The translations under genes and the position numbers were made by a program. The notes beneath the pieces are model-generated. The model was not told the DNA's origin. It ran no database searches and worked only from the letters and a program-made list of their open reading frames with translations. A DNA stretch of 64,000 nucleotides from Anthonomus grandis grandis (taxonomy: Eukaryota > Arthropoda > Insecta > Coleoptera > Curculionidae): assembly GCF_022605725.1 (NCBI RefSeq), contig NC_065557.1, positions 1,240,001 to 1,304,000 on the forward strand, in the 5' to 3' direction. Shown here in pieces: positions 1 to 11,000 of the stretch. Each line of letters starts with the position of its first letter. Position 1 is the stretch's first letter.

Positions 1-3000
1 GTTGTATTCAGAATTAAATCCTCTAGAAATGTCCCTTTTCGTCCAATAGACCGCCACTAAAACCTCCCAAGTTATCAAGTTTTAAACAATGATCTATAGA
101 ATCCCTTATTCCCAACTGAGTTTAAACCATTCAAAATCAATTTTCTCAGGAACTACTTAAGCAATTTCAATGAAACAAATTGCGTTGGATGCATAATTAA
201 ATTTTCTAGAAATGTCCCTTTTAGTCTAAGAAACCGCTACTAAAATCTTCCAAGTTATCCAGCCTTAAATTAGAATCTTTTATTCACAATTGATTTTATA
301 CCATTAAAAACTAATGTTCTTAAGAATCAATTTAGAATATCTTAGTTAATATTAACAGATTGCATTGGATTCATAGTTGTATGCTCTAAAAATGTTCCTA
401 TAATTCCAACAGATTGCCACTAAGTGAACTCTTGAATGCATTATTCCCAATTGACATTATACCATTAAAATCAATTTTCTCAAGAACTACTGAAGGAATC
501 TTAATAAACGAAACTGCATTTGATTCATAATTAATTTCTCTAAAAACGTTTTGAATTTTAACACACTGCCACTAAAACCTTCGAAGTTATCAAGCTTTAA
601 ACAGTAAACTATAGAACATCTTATCCCCAACTGAGTTTATACTCCTAAAAATCAATTTTTTCAGGAACTATTTAACGAATCATAATGAAATAAATTGCAT
701 TGGATTCATAATTAAATTCTCTAGAAATGTACTTTTTAGTTCAATAGACCGCCACAAAAACCCTTTAAGTTACGAGCTTTAAAACAGTGGACCTTTGAAT
801 TATTTATCCCTAACTGACCTTATACCATTCAAAATGAATTTTCTCAAGAACTACTTAAGCAATTTCAATGAAACAAATTGTGTTGTATTCAGAATTAAAT
901 CCTTTAGAAATGTCCCTTTTCGTCCAATAGACCGCCACTAAAACCTCCCAAGTTATCAAGCTTTAAACAATGATCTATAGAACCCCTTATCCCCAACTGA
1001 GTTTATACCATTCAAAATCAATTTTCTCAGGAACTACTTAAGCAATTTCAATAAAACAAATTGCGTTGGATGCATAATTAAATTTTCTAGAAATGTCCCT
1101 TTTAGTCTAAGAAACCGCTACTAAAACCTTCCAAGTTATGCAGCCTTAAATTAGAATCTTTTATTCACAACTGATTTTATACCATTAAAAACTAATGTTC
1201 TTAAGAATCAATTTAGAATATCTTAGTTAATATTAACAGATTGCATTGGATTCATAGTTATATGCTCTAAAAATGTTCCTATAATTCCAACAGACTGCCA
1301 CTAAGTGAACTCTTGAATGCATTATTCCCAATTGACATTATACCATTAAAATCAATTTTCTCAAGAACTACTGAAGGAATCTTAATGAACGAAACTGCAT
1401 TTGATTCATAATTAATTTCTCTAAAAACGTTTTGAATTTTAACACACTGCCACTAAAACCTCCGAAGTTATCAAGCTTTAAACAGTGAACTATAGAACCC
1501 CTTATCCCCAACTGAGTTTATACTCCTAAAATTCAATTTTTTCAGGAACTATTTAACGAATCATAATGAAACAAATTGCATTGGATTCATAATTAAATTC
1601 TCTAGAAATGTACTTTTTAGTTCAATAGACCGCCACAAAAACCCTTTAAGTTACGAGCTTTAAAACAGTGGACCTTTGAATTATTTATCCCTAACTGACC
1701 CTATACCATTCAAAATCAATTTTCTCAAGAAATACTTAAGCAATTTCAATGAAACAAATTGTATTGTATCCAAAATTAAATCCTCTAAAAATGTTCCTTC
1801 TAGTCTAATAGACTGCCACTAAAACCTTCCAAGTTAACCAGCTTTAAAACAGTGGACCTTTGAATTATTTATCCCTAACTGACCTTATACCATTCAAAAT
1901 GAATTTTCTCAAGAACTACTTAAGCAATTTCAATGAAACAAATTGTGTTGTATCCAGAATTAAATCCTCTAGAAATGTCCCTTTTCGTCCAATAGACCGC
2001 CACTAAAACCTCCCAAGTTATCAAGCTTTAAACAATGATCTATAGAACCCCTTATCCCCAACTGAGTTTATACCATTCAAAATCAATTTTCTCAGGAACT
2101 ACTTAAGCAATTTCAATGAAACAAATTGCGTTGGATTCATAATTAAATTGTCTAGAAATGTCCCTTTTAGTCTAAGAAACCGCTACTAAAATCTTCCAAG
2201 TTATCCAGCCTTAAATTAGAATCTTTTATTCACAATTGATTTTATATCATTAAAAACTAATGTTCTTAAGAATCAGTTTAGAATATCTTAGTTAATATTA
2301 ACAGATTGCATTGGATTCATAGTTATATGCTCTAAAAATGTTCCTATAATTCCAACAGACTGCCACTAAGTGAACTCTTGAATGCATTATTCCCAATTGA
2401 CATTATACCATTAAAATCAATTTTCTCAAGAACTACTGAAGGAATCTTAATGAAAGAAACTGCATTTGATTCATAATTAATTTCTCTAAAAACTTTTTGA
2501 ACTTCAACACACTGCCACTAAAACCTCCGAAGTTATCAAGCTTTAAACAGTGAACTATAGAACCCCTTATCCCCAACTGAGTTTATACTCCTAAAAATCA
2601 ATTTTTTCAGGAACTATTTAAGGAATCATAATGAAACAAATTGCGTTGGATTCATAATTAAATTCTCTAGAAAAGTTCTTTTTAGTTCAATAGACCGCCA
2701 CAAAAACCCTTTAAGTTACGAGCTTTAAAACAGTGGACCGTTGAATTATTTATCCCTAACTAACCTTACACCATTCAAAATCAATTATCTCAAGAAATAC
2801 TTAAGCAATTTTAATGAAACAAATTGTATTGTATCCAAAATTAAATCCTCTAGAAATGTTCCTCCTAGTCTAATAGACTGCCACTAAAACCTTCCAAGTT
2901 AACCAGCCTTAAAACAGTGGAACCTAGAATTATTTATCCCTAACTGACCTTATACCATTCAATATGAATTTTCTCAAGAACTACTTAAGCAATTTCAATG

Positions 3001-4175
3001 AAACAAATTGTGTTATATTCAGAATTAAATCCTCTAGAAATGTCTCTTTTCGTCCAATAGACCGCCACTAAAACCTCCCAAGTTATCAAGCTTTAAACAA
3101 TGATCTATAGAACCCCTTATCCCCAACTGAGTTTATACCATTCAAAATCAATTTTCTCAGGAACTACTTAAGCAATTTCAATGAAACAAATTGCGTTGGA
3201 TGCATAATTAAATTGTCTAGAAATGTCCCTTTTAGTCTAAGAAACCGCTACTAAAACCTTCCAAGTTATGCAGCCTTAAATTAGAATCTTTTATTCACAA
3301 TTGACTTTATACCATTAAAAACTAATGTTCTTAAGAATCAATTTAGAATATCTTAGTTAATATTTACAGATTGCATTGGATTCATAGTTATATGCTCTAA
3401 AAATGTTCCTATAATTCCAACAGACTGCCACTAAGTGAACTCTTGAATGCATTATTCCCAATTGACATTATACCATTAAAATCAATTTTCTCAAGAACTA
3501 CTGAAGGAATCTTAATGAACGAAACTGCATTTGATTCATAATTAATTTCTCTAAAAATGTTTTGAATTTCAATACACTGCCACTAAAACTTCCGAAGTTA
3601 TCAAGCTTTAAACAGTGAACTATAGAACATCTTATCCCCAACTGAGTTTATACTCCTAAAAATCAATTTTTTCAGGAACTATTTAACGAATCATAATGAA
3701 ACAAATTGCATTGGATTCATAATTAAATTCTCTAGAAATGTACTTTTTAGTTCAATAGACCGCCACAAAAACCCTTTAAGTTACGAGCTTTAAAACAGTG
3801 GACCTTTGAATTATTTATCCCTAACTGCCCTTATACCATTAAAAATCAATTTTCTCAAGAAATACTTAAGTAATTTCAATGAAACAAATTGTGTTGTATT
3901 CAGAATTAAATCCTCTAGAAATGTTCCTTTTAGTCTAATAGACTGCCACTAAAACCTTCCAAGTTATTAAGCTTTAAACAATGATCTATAGAACGCCTTA
4001 TTCCCAATAGACTTGATACCATTCAAAATCAATTTTCTCAGGAACTACGTAAAGAATCTTAATGAAACAAATTGCGTTGGATTCGTAATTAAATCCTCTA
4101 GAAAAGTTCCTTTTAGTGGCGATCTATGCCACTAAAACCTTCCAAGTTATCTAGGTTTAAACCCGTAGACCCTAC
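1..4175. repeat. Satellite A: ~180-bp monomers in 5-mer/6-mer higher-order repeats
   Basis: The anchor GTTGTATTCAG and its variants start at 1, 882, 1947, 3012 and 3893, giving HOR lengths of 881, 1065, 1065 and 881 bp. In the first HOR the monomers run 1-183, 184-363, 364-517, 518-698 and 699-881 (183, 180, 154, 181 and 183 bp). The third is consistently about 27 bp short. The 1065-bp copies carry one extra 184-bp monomer (for example 1763-1946). Monomers within a HOR are clearly diverged, whereas equivalent monomers in different HORs are nearly identical. Many contain a HindIII site (AAGCTT). After 3893 one full monomer (to 4075) and a decaying partial one end the array at about 4175. The left end lies outside the window. 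No coding potential is seen. Confidence 0.95.
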
Positions 4176-4854
4176 ATTTTTTTTAACTTAAATTTTGATG
4201 TTAAATTGCATCGATATGGTACCATGAGGAAACCCTAGAAAAGGGATGGAAATTGTAAATAAAGCTACTCGTTTAAGATCTTATAAACTTTATTTTTATG
4301 CACACAAGGAGAGACCCATTTACCGATAATGTGCGAGAAAAAGACATATAAACAAACACTTGTCCTACATTATCTGTGAATGCAAAGGAAACGCGTAATT
4401 CCATGTTCTAACATTAAAGGGCACCACATATCTTAGAAATAATGTTTTGATAATTTTTTAACATTGACAAGCTACTTTTTCTCGCTAATTTATTACTAAA
4501 ATTACAGTTTTGGTACCATCAATAAATCTCGTAAAATCGTCCAATTGGTGGACGGACAGACATGGTGCTCTTTTACAGTTGATTTTTACCATCTAATTCA
4601 GAGAGAAAAATTACATTTTGGGTGTTATTATTAATTTTCCTAAAATTGAAAAAAATTTAAATTATAAAAAAAGATATTTATTAAAATTCTAACTGGATCC
4701 TAGAGTATTGACTGTAGAGGAACAACAGGAGAAAGAAGATGAAGGAGGAGGGAGAGTGGAAAACCAAGGAGAAAATAAAAAATGCTTGGAATTTTCATTA
4801 ACATTAACTTACACAGTAATAAATACATTTATAACTTTTTCGCTATAAATACTG
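4176..4854. other. Spacer between satellite A and the 3' end of the Ldh2-family gene
   Basis: A+T-rich, without a credible coding region. Around 4470-4560 a stretch with GGTACCATCAAT resembles sequence at 12300-12340, so it is probably another copy of a dispersed repeat. The part nearest 4854 must include the 3' untranslated region of the minus-strand gene. Confidence 0.6.
4677..4682 (-). promoter_or_regulatory. Candidate polyadenylation signal AATAAA
   Basis: On the minus strand AATAAA lies about 173 nt downstream of the stop codon of the Ldh2-family gene. A nearer variant, TATAAA, lies at about 4829-4834. In such A+T-rich DNA this hexamer is common by chance, so only position supports it. 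Confidence 0.3.
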
Positions 4855-5049
4855 CTAATCCACTGGCGGATCGTCAGAGGGTAAAATCACAGATTTCGAC
4901 TCCATCGGGTCAATCTTCAGTTCTTCGGCCAACATTTTGTTGGTCTTGTGCTGGTTCTCGACGTATCTTAGTCCACCCTCCACTTTCACCTTTTCCATGT
5001 GGATTCGCTCTTTGTCTCCGTGCACCAGCACCGGTTTGTTCGGATCAAC
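4855..5049 (-). CDS. Ldh2-family gene, last coding exon
   Basis: Encodes residues 339-402 and the stop TAG: VDPNKPVLVHGDKERIHMEK and a helical C-terminus ending SDDPPVD. The acceptor follows a pyrimidine-rich stretch, TTTTCCAG. The open frame continues upstream of this acceptor, but that sequence is intron and has no family similarity. Confidence 0.92.
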   Translation of the reverse strand, partial: VDPNKPVLVHGDKERIHMEKVKVEGGLRYVENQHKTNKMLAEELKIDPMESKSVILPSDDPPVD

Positions 5050-8000
5050 CTGGAAAATCAAGATCAAATGGATAAATAAATTATAACAATAATAATAATA
5101 ATAATAATAATAACGTTTATTATTTACCATAGAAATTACAAAAGCCAATGTATTACACTCTTGCAACGATTGCAAACGATTAAATAGAATCACAGCTTGA
5201 TAGGTGAAAGAACGTTCAAACATATATGGTTGAAAGCATTTAAATAATCAGAAGGTAAAAATGATACAATTGCATATCATCTGCATAGAAATGATACTTG
5301 CAGTGTTCAAGATATCGAGTATATCATGTTGTACAATTAATAATAATTTAAATAAAACGTCTATAAACTGCCTCTTTACTTACCGGCTCCATATCCCTTA
5401 AATAAGTCATAAGACTTTGCAGTCGATCCTCGAACTCTGGAGCGAACACTCGAGGATCGATGGCCATAAATGCCTGCCCGAGGTTGGCGACTTCGTGGGA
5501 GCTGCCCCACCTCCTCACGTTCGGACCGTAAGAGGAACCTTTAAAACCCTTTTTGTTAATGTAATTAAGAAACAACATCCTATAAGTATTACCGGACAAC
5601 ATTCCACAGAATATCTCCACAAACATCCCCAATCCATAACCTTTATATCCAGAGTTCAGTTCGACCCCCCCTAGAGGTAAAAGTTTAGCGGCTTTGTAAG
5701 CGATAGTGGGATGACTTTCCGGGATACCGTCGTCGTTTAGGGCCCACCCTTCCGGGATAGGTTCGCCCTTTCTCTTAGCGATTTCTATCTGAATATAACT
5801 GCGAAAAGTTTGGTGAGTTGATAATGGAAGGGAGGTGGGACGGTTACCTTTCCTAAGGCCACCGCGGTGGTGGCCATATCCAGGACGAAACTGTCGCCTT
5901 TTTTGCCTGGGGCTCCGAGGGCCAGAGGGTTGGTACCGAGAGTGGCCTAGTAATTGTGATAAAACTAATAATTTCCACCTTTTAAAAGAGTCAAAGATTT
6001 TATTTGAAAAGCTTCTGATGAATTTAATCGCTAAGTTCATATTTAACTACGGGGTGTCTGATGACGAATACTCTCACACTATCAATACTATCTCACGACA
6101 TTTTTCGTCCATAATATCCAATCTAATAGCACTGTTTTTTGTAGGAAATATTTATTAATTTAGATATATGCAATTACATAAAATATAAAAAAAAACTATG
6201 TTATTAGATTGGATATTAATGAAGAAACCAGCTATTATTCATGTCTGGTATTTTAGAAAACACTGATTTTTTAAAGCAATTTCTTACTGGTGAGTTGTGT
6301 GGGGTGGGTGGGGGGTTAAGGGTAGGGATAATGAAAAATATTTTTTTTTGCAGAAAATAATTGCCCAATAAAAAAACAATTTTTAAGAAAATTATAGATG
6401 ATAAAAAATGTATTTTTATATATAATTTTCTTACATAACCTTAGGGTTTTTGTGTAAAACTCGCATTTTATTTCTCGAAAGCAAGACGTTATGGAAATTG
6501 CAGTAATTGTACAATTTTTTATTGAAAATAAGTGGAAATTCAGTTGTTTTATATAATAAGAGTCGTTAAGTTATAACATAAAATTCCATCCAGAATCCTG
6601 AAAAATGATTTCCAAAGATTGAAAGGCATAAAAATTATCAGGAATATACAAAATGTGGAATTATGAATAACCTTGCAACATTAAATGCCATGTGTATACA
6701 ATGTTCTAAGTAATTAACTCAAATTTTTGACGAAAATATAAAATTATTTTAAACGCCTGGAATACTTAAAAAAATTATGTACTTGTTTACCAATTATACG
6801 AATACCTGGAATACATAAAAAATAATGTCAGGTAGGTCACACATATCAAACACAAAAATTGAGTGAATGCTTGAATAACAGAGAAAAATATTTTTAAGGT
6901 TCGGAAGACATAACAATTGCGACAAATAATAATAATAATAATAATCTTTATTCAATTATAAGTCTATACAGATACAATGAAAAAGCAAGAGTGCAGTTGA
7001 ACATAATTTCGTCGCCTTGCATACAAAGGGGCGTAACTCATAATTTGAATTTTTTTTTATTTCGCCCGGAGGTTGACAAATTTGGTGTTTTCTAGCTGCT
7101 CTCAAAAGGGCGTAACTCAATATAATTTATTGCCTGGGTTATCCACGCAAACTGTTTAGGTGTATCTCATCAAGTCATTTTAAAACAGCAGACAAAAAGG
7201 CGTATCTTAGATACAAATACACATTAAGAACAAAGAAAAAATTAGAAAAATAAAACAAGAAAGTAAAGATAAATCTATTGATGATAATTCCTTTTTAAGT
7301 GCAGTGTTTGATTTACAACAAGTCATTTATTTGCCAAAAACAAACGAGTGCCGTGTTTTATAAGAGACGTCTAGCAGCTTACAACTTTACATTATACAAT
7401 TTGGCATCTAAGGAATGTTTTTGCTATACATGGAGTGAAATTGACAGCAAAAGAGGCTCATTGGAAATATCAACATGCATCTACAAATTTTTGATGCATT
7501 ACGATGAAAAAGAGGTTAAATCTGTAGATTTATTTGCCGATGGCTGTAGCGGCCAAAATAAAAATTCGATAGTCGCTATAATGTTACTATATTTTGTAAG
7601 AAGCAGCAAGAACATTAGGCAAATTCGTCTTCGATTTTTTGAGCCCTTTCATGGTCAAAGTGAAGGGGACTCAGTCCATAGTGCCATAAGTGCTGCCATT
7701 TCGCGTTCAGGAAACATATTTGTTCCATCTCAGTTGATTCCGATTTTTAGACTAGCTAGGGCTAAAAATCCCTATAATGTAATTCCAATGAATTATTCCG
7801 ATTTCATAGATTTTAAAGGCTTGTCAAAAGATTTAAGAGTTTTAAGCATACGCCAAGATGATGACAGAAACCAAATTAACTGGACAGAAATCTTTGAAAT
7901 TAAAGTTGAAAAGGAAAGTCCAGATAATATTTTTTTTAAAGTGTCTCACCGTGCTGAACATTATAGAAGCCTCACATTGAAGAGAACAAACATAGATCAT

Positions 8001-11000
8001 TTTTCCCTCGGAGAACTTAACAATGAACGACCAAAGATAACATGTCCATAATATCAGGACCTAATTTCTTTGTGCAGTGGAGAAACTCCTGTAATTCGAT
8101 CTCAGAAGCATGTGTCATTTTACAGATCTCTTCCACATGAATAAGTCCCTACTTTTATCCTTTTATGTTATAAACAGTTTAGTTTTTTTGTTAGAGTTTT
8201 TTACTTTTGATGATATATTTTTTAAGTTAAAAAATTAACAAAAATGTTTACTTATTCTTATAAAGCTGACAGTGTTAAGGGCGTTAAGGAACCTACGTTT
8301 ATTTTTTTAAGGCCAGGCCAGGATTTCTACTTTTAATTTCTTTGAAGTACTAGGTTAATTTGAAACTTAATAAATGTTTAATTTTTCGAATAAAAGTTTG
8401 ATTACCATGAGTTGTTGTAATTTTGCAAAGAGCGTAACTATTTTAAAACAAATCGATTACAGCACACAAAAAGGCGTATCTCAATCTTTTTTTGATTTTT
8501 GGAAAAACTGGAAAACTTATCTAAAATTTCATTATAGCAAATTGTTCTAATCATAGATGCCCACATGAGCACAAAATTTAAGCCGCAAATTCCAAACCGT
8601 TTTCTCACAGCGAGAGTTTCTCTTGAGCCAACATCTTAAAATGCCTTTCCTGTAAAATACAAATATTTCAGATACGCCCCTATGTGTGCAAGGCGACGAT
8701 TTGTTCAGCTGATTTATACAATTATCCTTAAGGAGAAGTAGCCAGACAGATCCAAAAGCTAATAAATTCAAGAAGAAAAATTATTTTTTTTATAATGTAT
8801 TATAAAACTAGATGTGTGGGTACAAGAATTTAACATTGGTGGAATTATTTATTAAATTAAGAAGATTGGGTAAGGACGAGACATAGTTTTTAATAAGGTA
8901 AGAGAAAGCTGAGATAGAACAGACTTGTAGGACAAATTAAAAAAATATATATTTTAAATGCCTAACTACATACCACATTTTTTTTAATGTCTGGAATAAA
9001 CAAAAAATATTTCAAAATCCTGAAATAACTCCTGTAAATATGCACGTAATAAAGCGAAAAATTATTGCAAAAGCCTCAAATTTATTATAAAAAAAATTAT
9101 TGCTGATCCCTGAAAAACTTCGTAAAATTTTTATGGGAATAAATAAATAATTTTTTTTGCATCGCATTCTAATAATAGTTGATATTTAAAGATTTATATT
9201 TTAGTTAATAGACGCTACATTTGTGAGACTCACTTTATTTCTCCTCCTTGTTGAATATCAATAAAGTCTCTTTGAGAATAATGGATGAATTTTTGAAATT
9301 GCAATCCAATATCCAATGGTAAACAAACATGCAAAAAGAAATCAACATTAACAAGAATTACCCAGACATTTTGTAGTCGTAATATGTATTAATTAAAATA
9401 AAATAGTAATTCAAATTTATTTTCGTCCAATTAAGTCTAGCTCTGATTCTACTGGAGTTTCGTAGACTAAAGACTTTATATGTCCCCACAAGAAAAAATC
9501 GAGCGACGTTAAATCGGGTGACCTAGGAGGCCAAGAAACTGGTCCACCTCTGGCAATACAACGGTGCCTAAACCGCTGAGCCCAAATACTCGCGTACTTG
9601 CACAGCAAAGTGAGCCGGCGCTTCATCATGCTGAAACCACATTTGCTGTCTAACGTTTAGTGGAACATTTTCAAGGAGTTCTGGGAGAACTTCCTTCAAG
9701 AAACGCAGATAAATAGGTCCTGTTAACCGTTCCGGTAGAAGGTATAGTCCAATTAAATAATCAACGATGCCTGCCCATACGTTGACAGACCAACGTTTCT
9801 GATGTTTTCTTGGAAAAATTGCATAAGGATTTTCTTCGTCCCAAACATGGTTATTCACTATTAAAAATACCGTCTCTTGTGAAAGAGGCTTCATCGGTCC
9901 ACAAAACATATCGTAAAAAATTTGGTTGTGCAATGATGTGATCCAGAAGCCATCGACAAAATTAAACTCTAGGATCATAATCGGCTGCAGTCATACCCTG
10001 AACTTTCTGGAAATGGTAAGGATGGAGTTAGGAAGCGTTACTCGTATTCATATTCTTAGCGACGTCACGTGTGCTATTTGATGGTTCATCGGCAACTCGC
10101 TGAAGCACCTCGTCTTCAAATTCGACCGTTCTTACGGTGCGAGCAACACCAGTATCATGCATCTTGGTTTTAAACATGCCTATATCTCAGCGAACCGCCG
10201 ATGAACCGCAATAAACTTTTTGTATCCAGGATGCTGTCGTTCGGGATAACGTTCATGATACAATCAACCGCGATGCTGCTCGTGCATTTTAGTTTGTTGC
10301 TCTAAATGCCAAATGCATATCTGCCAATTCTTGATTGGTAAAGTTTTCCATTAGCAATAAATGTTTAAACATTGTAAGCTATAAAATTTTTAAACATGAC
10401 CTTGATAAGCGTTGATTTTTAACAATTGTTATGGTATCATGTACAAAAGGTAAAAATAAATGCAGCAGATCTTATTTAGGTAATTAATGTTTTTTATAAA
10501 TTTTAACGCGTCTTAGGGCCGTAGTGGCGTAGTGACGCATTTCTGGACATGGGTTCCTATACTCAAATGGATTCTTTTGTTGCACTGAACAACCCTCTAG
10601 AAGTTTGATTCCATAGTTCTGAAACACCCTGTACAATTTTTTTACGTATGCCAGGCGTTTGAGGTAATTTTATATTTTCTTCAAAAATTTGAGTTATTCA
10701 CTTAGAATATTGATTACACATGGCATTCAATGCTCCAAGGTTATTCATATTTCCACATTCTATATTTTGTATATTCCTGATAATTTTTATGCCTTTCAAT
10801 CTTTGGAAATCATTTTTCAGGATTCTGGATGGAATTTTATGTTGTAACTTAACAACTCTTAAAAAGTGTTTTTTTATTGGGCAATTATTTTCTGCAAAAA
10901 TAACCGTTTTTCATTAAAATTATACTTACCCCCCCCCCCCCCCATCCGCCCCACACAATTTACCAATAAGAAATTGCTTTAAAAAATCAGTATTTCCTAA

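Noticed and set aside
4782..5075. Plus-strand frames at 4782, 5417, 5835 and 14151
   Set aside because: They lie antisense to confirmed Ldh2 exons and have no family features.
4855..5223. Upstream extension of the last exon to a Met at 5223
   Set aside because: It translates an AAT microsatellite into a Tyr run and lies beyond a good acceptor at 5051-5050.
5348..6040. A single 230-residue minus-strand reading frame
   Set aside because: It reads through three splice boundaries. The middle part is in the wrong frame for the exon at 5848-5946, and spliced exons fit the Ldh2 family far better.
8547..8771. 74-residue minus-strand frame
   Set aside because: Runs across the right terminus of the TIR element and shows no recognisable protein features.
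10720..10917. 65-residue plus-strand frame
   Set aside because: Lies wholly in the right inverted repeat arm and has no counterpart in the left arm.
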